Of a stretch of 64,000 nucleotides of DNA, positions 8,752 to 17,670 are shown piece by piece (within the stretch, counting starts at the first letter, position 1; every line of letters starts with the position of its first letter). The notes under the pieces were generated by a model. That model searched no databases and was not told the origin of the DNA. It worked only from the letters and a program-made list of their open reading frames with translations. A program made the translations under genes and the position numbers. The stretch spans positions 1 to 64,000 of the forward strand of contig NZ_JAPVBL010000003.1 in NCBI RefSeq assembly GCF_026967935.1. The letters are read 5' to 3'. The DNA comes from Modestobacter sp. VKM Ac-2982 (lineage in GTDB: Bacteria > Actinomycetota > Actinomycetes > Mycobacteriales > Geodermatophilaceae).

Positions 8752-9894
8752 ATGACCGGCCCTGCCCACCCCGGCCCCTCCTTCCTGGCCCTCCCCGACC
8801 TGGCCCGCCGCGACCTCGGTGGCGCCGTCGTCGCCGCGAACGACGAGTTCTTCGCCGCCCGGGAGAACCTGGTGCTGCCGCACCCAGCCGTGCCTCGTGC
8901 CGAGTTCGGGCACAAGGGCAAGGAGTACGACGGCTGGGAGACCCGGCGGCGCCGCAGCCCCGGGCACGACTGGGCGATCGTGCGGCTCGGGGCGCCGGGG
9001 GTCGTGGCCGGGGTCGTCGTCGACACCGCGTTCTTCACCGGCAACTACCCGCCGCAGGCCTCGTTGGAGGGCGCTGCGGTCGAGGGGCACCCGTCGGTCG
9101 AGGAGCTGACCCGGGCTGACTGGCAGCCGCTGCTGCCGCTGTCGGACCTGGTGGGGGACACCGCCAATGCCTTTGCCGTGGAGTCCGACCGGCGGTACAC
9201 GCACGTGCGGCTGTCCATCCACCCCGACGGCGGGGTGGCCCGGCTGCGGGTGCACGGCACGGTCGTCGCGGACCCACGGGTGGTGGACGCCGGGCCGTTC
9301 GACCTGGCCGCCCTGGAGAACGGCGGGCGGGTCACCGGCGTGAGCAACGCCCACTACGGCAGCCCGCACCAGCTGATCGGCCGGGGGACGGCCCGGTCGA
9401 TGGGGGAGGGCTGGGAGAACGCCCGCCGTCGCGGCCCGGGCAACGACTGGGTCGACCTCGACCTCGCCTGCGAGGGCGTGATCACCCTCGCCGAGCTGGA
9501 CACCTCGTGGTTCCTGGGCAACGCCCCCGGCGCCGCCTCGCTCACCGGCCGCACCGCCGACGGTGCTGAGGTCGAGCTGCTGCCGCGCACCCGGCTCCAG
9601 CCGGACACCCGGCACCGGTTCGTGCTGGACGGCGCCACCGGCGTCAGCAGCGTCCGGCTCGACGTCTTCCCGGACGGCGGGATGGCCCGGCTGCGGCTGT
9701 GGGGGCGCCCCACTGCCGCCGGTCGGGCTGCGCTGGGGCACCGCTGGTTCGACGCGCTGCCCGACGTCCAGGCGCTGGAGGTGCTGGGGTCCCTCGGCGT
9801 CGACCCGACCGAGGCGGGCCGGCTGGTCGGCGGCCGTCCGCTGTCCGGCGAACTGCCGCCCGCCGTCCGCGGCCTGGTCACCGGGCCGGCCTGA
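8752..9894 (+). CDS. alc: Allantoicase
   Basis: A 380-residue protein with two allantoicase repeats. The first carries GWETRRRRSPGHDWAIVRLG followed by VVVDTAFFTGNYP; the second carries GWENARRRGPGNDWVDLDLA followed by LDTSWFLGNAP. The enzyme converts allantoate to ureidoglycolate and urea, feeding the urease encoded just upstream. A CTGGAG precedes the ATG. Many bacteria use allantoate amidohydrolase instead; allantoicase plus urease is the alternative urea-producing route. No ureidoglycolate lyase gene is in the window. Confidence 0.95.
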   Translation: MTGPAHPGPSFLALPDLARRDLGGAVVAANDEFFAARENLVLPHPAVPRAEFGHKGKEYDGWETRRRRSPGHDWAIVRLGAPGVVAGVVVDTAFFTGNYPPQASLEGAAVEGHPSVEELTRADWQPLLPLSDLVGDTANAFAVESDRRYTHVRLSIHPDGGVARLRVHGTVVADPRVVDAGPFDLAALENGGRVTGVSNAHYGSPHQLIGRGTARSMGEGWENARRRGPGNDWVDLDLACEGVITLAELDTSWFLGNAPGAASLTGRTADGAEVELLPRTRLQPDTRHRFVLDGATGVSSVRLDVFPDGGMARLRLWGRPTAAGRAALGHRWFDALPDVQALEVLGSLGVDPTEAGRLVGGRPLSGELPPAVRGLVTGPA

Positions 9895-9955
9895 GGCCGG
9901 CCCGACTGCTCATCCCGTGCTCGGGCGCGACCGGCAGGCCCGGGGAACGCACGGA

Positions 9956-9987
9956 CGGCCCGTCAGAGCAGCTGCTCTGACGGGCCG
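9956..9987. terminator. Bidirectional terminator, 32-bp perfect palindrome
   Basis: CGGCCCGTCAGAGCAG (9956-9971) is followed immediately by its exact reverse complement. It lies between the convergent genes alc and the DUF4397 gene, 61 bases after one stop codon and 67 before the other, and probably ends transcription from both sides. Confidence 0.75.
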
Positions 9988-10054
9988 CCCGCGTCCAGGG
10001 GTGGCGGGTCAGCCGGGTCGCCCGGCACAGGCCCGCACCCTCCGAGACCGTCGG

Positions 10055-10885
10055 TCAGGACCGGCTGGTCGCCATGCGACGACCCGCCACGGCGGCCGCC
10101 GCGAGCCCGGCCAGCGAGATCGCGGTCAGCGGCAGCGGCAGCTCGTCGTCGGCCAGCCCGGCCTCGCCGCCCGGCACCCCGGTGGGTGCCGAGGCGGTGT
10201 CCGTGCTGGTCTGGCTGGCGAACTGGTAGCCCGCGTCCTCGGAGCCGTAGGCGTAGACGGTCGTCACCGCGCCCTCGGCCAGGTCCAGGTCGACCGGGTC
10301 GATGGCGACCGTGTCGGTCCCGGCGAGCACCGCGTCCGCACTGACCACGCCCGGGTCGACGACGAGGACCTCCTCGTCGGGGTTCTCCAGCCCGGTCACG
10401 ATCGGCACCCCGTCGGCCCGAACGTCGACCGCCGGTGCCGCCGCGACGTGCCGCACCACCAGACGGGACTGCCCCGCGGGGACGACGGAGACGTCGTTGA
10501 CGAACGGCACCAGCGTCGGGGTGCCGTCCTCGGCGAGGAACGCGGTCACGGTGGCGTCCAGCCCCGGGGTGAGCGCCACGTCGGCCAGCTCGGCCGTCGG
10601 CTCGTCCTCGAGCGGGTCGGCGTCGACCGGGAAGATCTCCAGGTCGTAGTCGCCGGCCGGCAGGAGCAGGGGGTCGGTCAGCGTCCCCGGCTCGAAGTCG
10701 GCGATCAGCTCCTCGCCGTTGGCGTAGACGTCCACCGGCACGTCCGGGATCGCGTGCAGGACGGTCACGGTGGCCACGTCGGTCGCGGGATCGGCCTCCG
10801 CAGCGAGAGCGGGGGCAGCGCCGGTGCCGACGACCAGGGCGCCCGCCGTGCCGGTGACCAGGGTGAGCGTGCGGGTCCTGCGCAT
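10055..10885 (-). CDS. Secreted DUF4397 protein with C-terminal membrane anchor
   Basis: A 276-residue protein with a Sec signal peptide (MRRTRTLTLVTGTAGALVVG, cleavage after ALA), two DUF4397 beta-domains (VTVLHAIPDVPVDVYANGE near 43 and a second beginning LVVRHVAAAPAVDVRADG), then a linker SAPTGVPGGEAGLADD, a hydrophobic helix and an arginine-containing tail. The C-terminal layout resembles a sortase sorting signal without LPXTG and is shared with the two paralogs at 18400 and 19429. AAGGA lies before the ATG. The function is unknown; a cell-surface role is inferred. Confidence 0.85.
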   Translation of the reverse strand: MRRTRTLTLVTGTAGALVVGTGAAPALAAEADPATDVATVTVLHAIPDVPVDVYANGEELIADFEPGTLTDPLLLPAGDYDLEIFPVDADPLEDEPTAELADVALTPGLDATVTAFLAEDGTPTLVPFVNDVSVVPAGQSRLVVRHVAAAPAVDVRADGVPIVTGLENPDEEVLVVDPGVVSADAVLAGTDTVAIDPVDLDLAEGAVTTVYAYGSEDAGYQFASQTSTDTASAPTGVPGGEAGLADDELPLPLTAISLAGLAAAAVAGRRMATSRS

Positions 10886-11000
10886 GGTGAAGGTCCTTCC
10901 GCCGGGGTCAGGTCTGCACCAGGTCCGGTTCCCAGCGATCCGGCACGGACCCATCACGATTGTGTTGCGGACCTGTGGGCGGCGGGCAGCGCCGGTCCGG

Positions 11001-13370
11001 TCAGGTGCCCGTGATGTGCTCCGGCCGCACCGGCACCCGGGTCAGCGGGAGGCCGGTCGCGGCGCGGATGGCGGCGAGCACGGCGGGGCCGGAGGAGATG
11101 TTGGGCGCCTCGCCGACCCCGCGCAGGCCGTAGGGGGCGTGCGGGTCGGCGTACTCCAGGACCTCGATGCGCATCGGCGGCATGTCGAGGATGGTCGGGA
11201 TCAGGTAGTCGGTGAACGACGGGTTCCGCACCTTGCCGTCCTTGATCAGGATCTCCTCCATCACCGCCAGCCCGAGGCCCTGCGCGGTGCCGCCCTGGAT
11301 CTGGCCGACCACCGCCTGCGGGTTGATCGCCTTGCCGACGTCCTGGGTGCAGGCCATCTCGACCACCTTGACCAGCCCCAGCTCGGTGTCGACGTCCACC
11401 ACGGCCCGGTGGGCGGAGAAGGCGTACTGCACGTGCGCGAACCCCTGGCCGGTCTCCGGGTCGATCGCCTCGGTGGGGCGGTGCCGCCACTCCAGGGTCG
11501 CCTCGAGGACGTCGTCGCCCAGCAGGTCGGCCAGCGGGACGGTGATGTCCTCGCTGTCGGACACCACGGAACCGCCGGCCAGCCGCAGGTCGGGAACGGT
11601 CCGTCCCACCAGCCGCTCGGCCCGGGCGAGCACCTGCTCACGCACCTTCTCGCACGCGGCCTTGACCGCGCCGCCGGTGACGTAGGTCTGCCGGGAGGCC
11701 GAGGTCGAGCCGGCCGACCCCACGCTGGTGTCCTTGGGGTGCACGACGACGCGCTCGACCCCGAGCTCGGTGCGGGCGATCTGCTGCTCGACGGTGACCA
11801 GCCCCTGACCGACCTCGGCCGCGGCGGTGTGCACGGTGGCGGTCGGCTCGCCACCGACCACCTCCAGGCGCACCCGGGCCGTCGAGTGGTCGTCGTAGCC
11901 CTCGGAGAAGGCGACGTTCTTGTACGCCACGGCGTAACCGACCCCGCGCCGGACGCCCTCCCCGTGGGTGGTGTTGGAGACCCCGCCGGGCATGTCGCGC
12001 AGGTCGACCTCGCCGTCGCCGGAGGCGGCCGGCAGGGGCATGGCCTCCAGCCGGCGCAGCAGCTCCGCGACCGGGGCCGGGCTGTCGATCACCTGGCCGG
12101 TGGGGGTGGCCGACCCCTCCTCCATCGCGTTGCGGCAGCGCAGCTCCACCGGGTCCATGCCCAGCTCGGCGGCGAGGGCGTCCATCTGCGACTCGTAGGC
12201 GAAGGCGGTCTGCACCGACCCGAACCCGCGCATCGCCCCGCACGGCGGGTTGTTCGTGTACGCGCCGTAGCAGTCGACGTGCACGTTCGGGACGACGTAG
12301 GGGCCGATCCCCATCGTCCCGCCGTTGCCCACCACGGCCGGGGTGCTGGAGGCGTAGGCGCCGCCGTCGAAGTAGATCGCCGCCTTGACGTAGACCAGCT
12401 CGCCGTCCCGGGTGGCGCCGTGCTCGTAGCGCATGGTCGCCGGGTGCCGGTGCACGTGGCCGAAGAAGGACTCCTCCCGGTTGTAGGACATCTTCACCGG
12501 GCGGCCGGTGCGCAGCGCCAGCAGGCAGGCGTGCACGTGCATCGAGAGGTCCTCCCGGCCGCCGAAGGCGCCGCCCACGCCGGCCAGCGTGAGCCGGACC
12601 TGCTCGGGGGGCAGCGCGAGGGCCGAGCAGATCTGCTTCTGGTCGACGTGCAGCCACTGGGTGGCGACGTGCAGCTCCACGCCGCCGTCCTCGGCCGGCA
12701 CGGCGAGGCCGGACTCCGGGCCGAGGAACGCCTGGTCCTGCATGCCCACCTCGTACTCGCCCACCACGACGACGTCCGCGGTCGGCGCCGGGTCGCCGGT
12801 GCGGACCTTCAGGTGCCGCACCAGGTTGCCCTCCGGGTGCAGGTGGGCGCTCTCCCGGCTCAGCTCGGTGACCTCGGCGGTGGAGTCGTGCACCTGGTTC
12901 CAGGTCGGGTGCCCGAGCGCGGTGCGTGCGTCGGTGACCGGCTCCAGCACGTCGTAGTCGACGTGGATGCGGGAGGCGGCCAGCCGGGCGGTCTCCGGGT
13001 GGTCGGCGGCGACCAGGGCCACCGGCTCACCCTGGTAGCGGACGACGTCGAGGGCCAGCACCGGCTGGTCGGCCAGCTCGAGCCCGTACACCTTCTCGCC
13101 CGGCACGTCGTCGGCGGTGAGCACGGCGGAGACGCCGGGGGTGGCCAGCGCGGCGCTGGTGTCGACCGAACGGATCCGAGCGTAGGGGTGCGGGCTGCGC
13201 AGGGTGACGCCCCACAGCATGTCCTCCATCCACAGGTCGCTGCCGTAGGCGAACTCGCCGCGGACCTTGAGGACGCCGTCGGGCCGCTGGGCGTCGTCGC
13301 CGACCCCGCCGCTGCCCGGTCCGGTCAGGTGCTCCGGTGCCCCGGTCGGCGTGCGCGTCGGCGTGCTCAT
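11001..13370 (-). CDS. Xanthine-dehydrogenase-type oxidase, molybdenum-binding subunit
   Basis: A 789-residue large subunit of the xanthine oxidase family. Recognisable blocks are GVLKVRGEFAYGSDL, GGAFGGRED, GAMRGFGSVQTAFAYESQ, EVGQGLVTVEQQ and the GLRGVGEAPN segment carrying the catalytic glutamate. It binds the molybdopterin cofactor and hydroxylates the purine. The start overlaps the stop of the [2Fe-2S] subunit gene (ATGA). Placement beside allantoin and urease genes favours purine oxidation (hypoxanthine/xanthine to urate), but related enzymes act on other heterocycles or CO, so the substrate is inferred. The CO dehydrogenase-type AYXCSFR loop is absent. Confidence 0.9.
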   Translation of the reverse strand: MSTPTRTPTGAPEHLTGPGSGGVGDDAQRPDGVLKVRGEFAYGSDLWMEDMLWGVTLRSPHPYARIRSVDTSAALATPGVSAVLTADDVPGEKVYGLELADQPVLALDVVRYQGEPVALVAADHPETARLAASRIHVDYDVLEPVTDARTALGHPTWNQVHDSTAEVTELSRESAHLHPEGNLVRHLKVRTGDPAPTADVVVVGEYEVGMQDQAFLGPESGLAVPAEDGGVELHVATQWLHVDQKQICSALALPPEQVRLTLAGVGGAFGGREDLSMHVHACLLALRTGRPVKMSYNREESFFGHVHRHPATMRYEHGATRDGELVYVKAAIYFDGGAYASSTPAVVGNGGTMGIGPYVVPNVHVDCYGAYTNNPPCGAMRGFGSVQTAFAYESQMDALAAELGMDPVELRCRNAMEEGSATPTGQVIDSPAPVAELLRRLEAMPLPAASGDGEVDLRDMPGGVSNTTHGEGVRRGVGYAVAYKNVAFSEGYDDHSTARVRLEVVGGEPTATVHTAAAEVGQGLVTVEQQIARTELGVERVVVHPKDTSVGSAGSTSASRQTYVTGGAVKAACEKVREQVLARAERLVGRTVPDLRLAGGSVVSDSEDITVPLADLLGDDVLEATLEWRHRPTEAIDPETGQGFAHVQYAFSAHRAVVDVDTELGLVKVVEMACTQDVGKAINPQAVVGQIQGGTAQGLGLAVMEEILIKDGKVRNPSFTDYLIPTILDMPPMRIEVLEYADPHAPYGLRGVGEAPNISSGPAVLAAIRAATGLPLTRVPVRPEHITGT

Positions 13371-13855
13371 CGGTCTCCCCCTGCCGTGGGCTCGGCCATC
13401 CGGTCCGCGGCGAGCCGGACGGCGTCCAGGATCTTCTCGTAGCCGGTGCACCGGCAGAGGTTGCCGGCCAGCGCCTCGCGGGTCTCGGCGTCACTGGGCC
13501 GGCCCTGGCGGGTGATCAGGTCGTGCGTGGCCACCAGCAGCCCGGGCGTGCAGAAGCCGCACTGGACGGCGCCGGCGTCGAGGAAGGCCTGCTGGACCGG
13601 GTGCAGCGACTCAGGGTCGGCCAGACCCTCGACGGTGCCGACCTGGCGGCCCTCGGCCTGGCCCGCGGCGACCAGGCAGGCGCAGACCGGCAGACCGTCG
13701 AGGTAGACGGTGCAGGAGCCGCACTCGCCCTGCTCACAGGCGTTCTTCGACCCGGGCAGGCCCATCCGCTCACGGAGGACGTAGAGCAGGCTCTCGCCCT
13801 CCCAGACGTCGTCCACGTGCTGCTCGGTGCCGTTCACGGTGCAGGTCAGACGCAC
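13367..13855 (-). CDS. Xanthine-dehydrogenase-type oxidase, [2Fe-2S] subunit
   Basis: A 162-residue electron-transfer subunit with both expected clusters: a plant-type ferredoxin motif CEQGECGSCTVYLDGLPVC (~40-58) and the C-terminal helical domain motif CGFCTPG followed by CRCTGY. It passes electrons from the molybdenum centre to the FAD subunit. A GTG start lies one base after the FAD-subunit stop codon, and the gene is coupled to the large-subunit gene downstream. Length and motifs are normal for the family. Confidence 0.95.
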   Translation of the reverse strand: MRLTCTVNGTEQHVDDVWEGESLLYVLRERMGLPGSKNACEQGECGSCTVYLDGLPVCACLVAAGQAEGRQVGTVEGLADPESLHPVQQAFLDAGAVQCGFCTPGLLVATHDLITRQGRPSDAETREALAGNLCRCTGYEKILDAVRLAADRMAEPTAGGDR

Positions 13856-13856
13856 G

Positions 13857-14738
13857 TCAGGCCCCCTGGTTCGCGGAGTTGCGGTAGTCGGCCCAGGCCC
13901 AGGTCAGGGCGCGGCGGGCCATCACGGACAGCGCGTGGACGCGGTAGCGGGCACTGCCGCGGACGTCGTCGATGGGGGCCGCCGCAGCGGCGACCAGCTC
14001 CCCGAAGCGGGCGATCGTCGCCTCCGGCAGCTCGGCACGGGACTCCCAGAGGCCGCTGCTGTCGAGCTCGCCGGCCAGGAACTCCTCGGCGGCCGGCGCG
14101 CGGCGCGGCGTCGGCGCGGCCGAGCCGATGCCGGTGCCGACCGCGCGGCGGTCGGGGTGCAGGGCCAGGCCGAACGCGGCGACGGCGATGACCATCGCGT
14201 TGCGGGTGCCGATCTTGCTGTACTGCTGCGGGCCGCTGGGCAGGGCGACGTGGACGGCGGCGATGAGCTCGTCGTCGTCCATGGCGTTGCGCTTGACCCC
14301 GGTGTAGAAGTCGTCGATCGGGATCCGGCGGGTCCCCCGGGCCGATGCCACCTCGACCCCGGCCCCGGCGGCCAGCAGCGCGGGGTGGGCGTCGCCGGCT
14401 GGTGAGGCGGTGGCGAGGTTGCCGGCGACCGTGCCGCGGTTGCGGATCTGCGGGGAGCCGATGGTGCGGGAGGCCATGGCCAGGCCGGGCAGCCGGTCGC
14501 CGAGCTCGCTGATCACCCGCGCGTAGCTCACCGCCGCCCCCAGCCGGACGGCGCCGTCGGCGACCTGCCAGTCGCGCAGGTCGGCCACCCGGGTGAGGTC
14601 CAGGAGCCGCGCCGGGCGGAGGTGGCCGAAGTTCAGGCCCACCATCACGTCCGTGCCCCCGGCGATCGGCACGGCGTCCGGGTGGGCGGCCTTCGCCTCC
14701 AGCGCCTCCGCCCAGGTGGCCGGTTGCAGGAAGTCCAT
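13857..14738 (-). CDS. Xanthine-dehydrogenase-type oxidase, FAD-binding subunit
   Basis: A 293-residue FAD subunit with the family motifs PIAGGTDVMVGLNFG (~32-46), LGAAVSYARV, GSPQIRNRGTVAGNLATASPAGD and a C-terminal CO-dehydrogenase flavoprotein domain. It is the first gene of the three-subunit operon. The start at 14738 is supported by GAGGAG five bases upstream. An upstream in-frame extension lacks homology. The divergent deaminase gene starts 113 bases away, so purine oxidation and deamination genes share a control region. Confidence 0.92.
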   Translation of the reverse strand: MDFLQPATWAEALEAKAAHPDAVPIAGGTDVMVGLNFGHLRPARLLDLTRVADLRDWQVADGAVRLGAAVSYARVISELGDRLPGLAMASRTIGSPQIRNRGTVAGNLATASPAGDAHPALLAAGAGVEVASARGTRRIPIDDFYTGVKRNAMDDDELIAAVHVALPSGPQQYSKIGTRNAMVIAVAAFGLALHPDRRAVGTGIGSAAPTPRRAPAAEEFLAGELDSSGLWESRAELPEATIARFGELVAAAAAPIDDVRGSARYRVHALSVMARRALTWAWADYRNSANQGA

Positions 14739-14838
14739 GGGGCTCCTCGTCGGTGGGGGACGGCCACGGTAGCCCGGCCGTGTCACGGGGCGGTGACGGG
14801 TGATGCGGCCCGGACACACCTCGGACACGTCCGGGCGG

Positions 14839-14844
14839 CAGGAT
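14839..14844 (+). promoter_or_regulatory. Leaderless -10-like hexamer CAGGAT
   Basis: CAGGAT ends seven bases before the GTG at 14852, the same placement as the hexamers seen before eight other genes in this window. It favours the GTG over the ATG at 14843, which overlaps the hexamer. Confidence 0.45.
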
Positions 14845-14851
14845 GCGCGGG

Positions 14852-16225
14852 GTGCAGACCGCTGACCTGCTCGTGCACGACGCCGAGCTGATCGCCACCG
14901 TCGACGACGCCCGCCGCGAGCTCGCCGGAGGGTGGGTCGCGATCACCGACGGCGTGGTCAGCGGCCTCGGCGGCCCGGCCGACCCGCAGCCGGCCGCCGC
15001 CCGCCGGGTGGACGCCCGCGGCTGCCTGGTCACGCCCGGGCTGGTGAACACCCACCACCACCTGTACCAGAACCTGACCCGGGCCTACGCTCCCGCGCTC
15101 AGCGGCGGGCTGTTCGACTGGCTGGTCACGCTCTACCCGCTGTGGGCCCGGCTCGACGAGGAGGCGGCGTACGTCAGCGCGTACGTCGGGCTGGCCGAGC
15201 TGGCGCTGTCCGGCTGCACCACGTCGACCGACCACCTCTACGTGCACCCGCGCGGCGCCGGCGACCTGATCTCCGCCGAGGTGGCCGCGGCCCGGGAGCT
15301 CGGCGTCCGGTTCTCGCCCACCCGCGGGTCGATGTCGCTGTCCGTCAAGGACGGCGGCTTGCCACCGGACTCGGTGGTGCAGGACGACGACGAGGTCCTG
15401 GCCGACTCGCAGCGGCTGGTGCAGGCCCACCACGACCCCTCGCCCACGGCGATGACCCGGATCGCGCTGGCGCCCTGCTCGCCGTTCAGCGTCTCCCCCG
15501 GCCTGATGCGCCGCACCGCAGAGCTGGCCGAGTCCCTCGACGTCCGGCTGCACACCCACCTCGCCGAGACCCAGGACGAGGACGCCTTCTGCCTGGCGAC
15601 CTTCGGCCGGCGTCCGGTCGACCACCTGACCGACGTCGGCTGGATGACCGACCGGACGTGGCTCGCGCACGTGGTCTGGCCGGACGCCGCCGAGGTCGCC
15701 CGGCTCGGTGCCGCCGGGGTCGGGGCGGCGCACTGCCCCTCGTCGAACATGATCCTGGGCAGCGGTCTGGCCCCGGTGGCCGAGCTCCGGGCGGCCGGCG
15801 CACCGGTCGGGCTCGGGGTCGACGGCTCGGCGTCGGCGGACTCCGCGTCGCTGTGGCTGGAGGCCCGCACCGCGATGCTGCAGGGCAAGCTCCGGCACGG
15901 CGCCGCGGCGATGTCGGCCCGGGACGCGCTGGAGATGGCCACCCGCGGCGGCGCCGCGTGCCTGGGCCGGGCCGGGGAGATCGGCGAGCTGTCCGTCGGC
16001 GCCTGCGGTGACCTCGCGATCTGGTCACTGGAGGGCGTGCGGTTCGCCGGCGCACTGTCGGACCCGGTGGAGGCCTGGCTGCGCTGCGGCCCGGTGTCCG
16101 CGCTGCACACCGTCGTGGCGGGGCGGTTCGTGATCTCCGACGGCGCCGTCGTGCACCCCGGGCTCGAGGAGCAGCTCGCCGTCCACCGGCGGGTGTCGCG
16201 GCGGATGCAGGCCCCGCTCGACTGA
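14852..16225 (+). CDS. 8-oxoguanine deaminase-like amidohydrolase
   Basis: A 457-residue amidohydrolase of the COG0402 deaminase group. Metal ligands are in NTHHHLYQ (~66-73), HTHLAE and the later GVDGSASAD. The TPGLVNTHHHLYQNLTRAY signature and full length are typical of 8-oxoguanine deaminase/hydroxydechloroatrazine hydrolase-like proteins. It would hydrolyse an exocyclic amino group of a purine, for example 8-oxoguanine to urate, which bypasses xanthine dehydrogenase. It could instead be a guanine deaminase. It is divergent from the xanthine-dehydrogenase operon. The GTG at 14852 is preferred to the ATG at 14843. Confidence 0.87.
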   Translation: MQTADLLVHDAELIATVDDARRELAGGWVAITDGVVSGLGGPADPQPAAARRVDARGCLVTPGLVNTHHHLYQNLTRAYAPALSGGLFDWLVTLYPLWARLDEEAAYVSAYVGLAELALSGCTTSTDHLYVHPRGAGDLISAEVAAARELGVRFSPTRGSMSLSVKDGGLPPDSVVQDDDEVLADSQRLVQAHHDPSPTAMTRIALAPCSPFSVSPGLMRRTAELAESLDVRLHTHLAETQDEDAFCLATFGRRPVDHLTDVGWMTDRTWLAHVVWPDAAEVARLGAAGVGAAHCPSSNMILGSGLAPVAELRAAGAPVGLGVDGSASADSASLWLEARTAMLQGKLRHGAAAMSARDALEMATRGGAACLGRAGEIGELSVGACGDLAIWSLEGVRFAGALSDPVEAWLRCGPVSALHTVVAGRFVISDGAVVHPGLEEQLAVHRRVSRRMQAPLD

Positions 16226-16238
16226 GCAGGGCGCCGGG

Positions 16239-17042
16239 TCAGGTGGCGAGCTCTCCGCGGACCACCGAGACGCCGGAGTGCGTCGGGTCGCCGTCGAGCG
16301 GCTCGACCGAGACGTCGACCAGCGGGTAGGCGGCGAGGTCGATGCCGTCGGGCAGCCGCAGCACGGTCGCGCCCTGCCGGACGATGCCGACCGGCACCAT
16401 GCGTTGGGCGTCGGCCTGCAGCAGCCACACCTCGTAGTAGGCGTCGTCCAGCGCCGGCACGTCGAGGTCGACCTGCAGCTCACGGACCCCGCCGCGATCC
16501 CGGACCTCCGCCGTGCCCGAGGCGATCTGCTCCGGCAGCGGGTCGAGCCCGGCCTGGGCCACCACGGCGCCGCCGGCGCCGTCCTGGGTGACCGCGACCG
16601 CCCCGGCGCCGATGACGCCACCCACGAGCACGGCGGCGGCCAGCGGAAGCCACCGGGCCGCCGGCCCGCGGGCCGACCGCGTCCGGAAGGGCAGGACGGT
16701 GGACCCGGTCGGTTCGGGGTCGACCGTTCCGGCCGTCGCTGTTTCGGCCTGAGCCGGCCGGGGCATGGGGATCTCGCGTGCCAGACCGGCCTCGACCTCG
16801 GCCGGACGAGGGGAGACAGCGACCCCGGTCGCGGCGGCGATGGCTGCCCAGACCTGCGGGGGTGGGGCCACCGCCTGGCGAGGCGTGGCCAGTGCAGGGA
16901 CGGCGAGGACGTCGACGCTCCGCCGGAGCGAGGTGACCTCCCGCTCGCACTCGGCACAGTCGGTCAGGTGCGCGGCGCACTCGGGCGACGGCTGCTCGCC
17001 GAGGGCGGCCAGCGCCAGCTCGTCAGGATCGCAGTGCTGCAC
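16239..17042 (-). CDS. Anti-sigma factor, RskA-like
   Basis: A 267-residue single-pass membrane protein. The N-terminal zinc-type anti-sigma motif HLTDCAECE lies at ~21-29, a proline-rich cytoplasmic linker follows, then one membrane helix (~WLPLAAAVLVGGVIGAGAVAV), and an extracellular RskA-type domain with VDLDVPALDDAYYEVWLLQ. It should hold the sigma factor encoded just upstream at the membrane until regulated proteolysis or another signal. The gene overlaps the sigma gene by 20 bases, typical for sigma/anti-sigma pairs. Confidence 0.88.
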   Translation of the reverse strand: MQHCDPDELALAALGEQPSPECAAHLTDCAECEREVTSLRRSVDVLAVPALATPRQAVAPPPQVWAAIAAATGVAVSPRPAEVEAGLAREIPMPRPAQAETATAGTVDPEPTGSTVLPFRTRSARGPAARWLPLAAAVLVGGVIGAGAVAVTQDGAGGAVVAQAGLDPLPEQIASGTAEVRDRGGVRELQVDLDVPALDDAYYEVWLLQADAQRMVPVGIVRQGATVLRLPDGIDLAAYPLVDVSVEPLDGDPTHSGVSVVRGELAT

Positions 17043-17670
17043 CGTCCACCTCCAACCGGTCTCGCAGGCGCTCCAGGGTGCGTCTGATGTGGCTCTTCAC
17101 GGTGCCCAGCGGGATGCCGGTGCGTGCCGCGATCTGTGCATGGGTCAGGTCCTCGAAGAACGCGAGCTCGATGATGCTTCGTTGTGGCTGGCCGATCCGG
17201 TTCAACTCGCCCAGCAGGAGCACGCGGTCGGCCACCTCGGTGGCCAGCTCGCTGCCGGGGCCGGCGCTCGGTGCTGAGCGCGCCTCGCTCGTGGCCGCCT
17301 CGGTCGACCGACGCTGCCGCTCCCGCTTGGCCCAGGTGTCGGCGATCTTGTGCCGGCACACCCCCACCAGCCAGGCCGGCAGTGCCCCCTGGTCGGGGCG
17401 GTACCGAGCTCGCCCGGTCCAGGCCGAGATGAAGGTCTGCTGGGTGACGTCCTCGGCGTCGGGGCCGGGCCCGAAGGCCCGCACCGCCATGCCGTGCACC
17501 TGCGCCGCCCACCGCTCGTAGGCCCAGGCCAGGGCCTGCTCGTCGCCGTCGACGAAGCGCCGGGCGACCTCGGCGTCGTCGGGCTCGGCGCCCTGTTGCA
17601 CCGAGCCCTGGGTGATGGGCACGTCAGCGACCGTACCCAGTGGCGGCCGACGGACGGCCAGGAGGCTCAT
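17023..17670 (-). CDS. ECF RNA polymerase sigma factor, SigK-like
   Basis: A 215-residue sigma-70 factor. Region 2 spans ~35-90 (VARRFVDGDEQALAWAYERW to DVTQQTFISAW) and region 4 spans ~155-205 (LNRIGQPQRSIIELAFFEDL then GTVKSHIRRTLERLRD). There is a ~34-residue N-terminal extension if the ATG at 17670, which overlaps the sortase stop, is used; an internal start is possible. It is flanked by its likely anti-sigma factor and a sortase, so it probably controls cell-surface genes, including this operon (inference). Confidence 0.9.
   Translation of the reverse strand: MSLLAVRRPPLGTVADVPITQGSVQQGAEPDDAEVARRFVDGDEQALAWAYERWAAQVHGMAVRAFGPGPDAEDVTQQTFISAWTGRARYRPDQGALPAWLVGVCRHKIADTWAKRERQRRSTEAATSEARSAPSAGPGSELATEVADRVLLLGELNRIGQPQRSIIELAFFEDLTHAQIAARTGIPLGTVKSHIRRTLERLRDRLEVDGAALRS

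Noticed and set aside
10886-10905. GAAGGTCCTTCCGCC as another copy of the interspersed element
   Set aside because: Only the short AAGGTCCTT palindrome matches and it overlaps the ribosome binding site of the DUF4397 gene; the rest of the element is absent.
10770-13442. 890-codon plus-strand frame opposite the molybdenum hydroxylase gene
   Set aside because: Shadow frame; the minus strand encodes an unmistakable xanthine-dehydrogenase-type subunit and the plus-strand translation is His/Arg/Val-rich nonsense.
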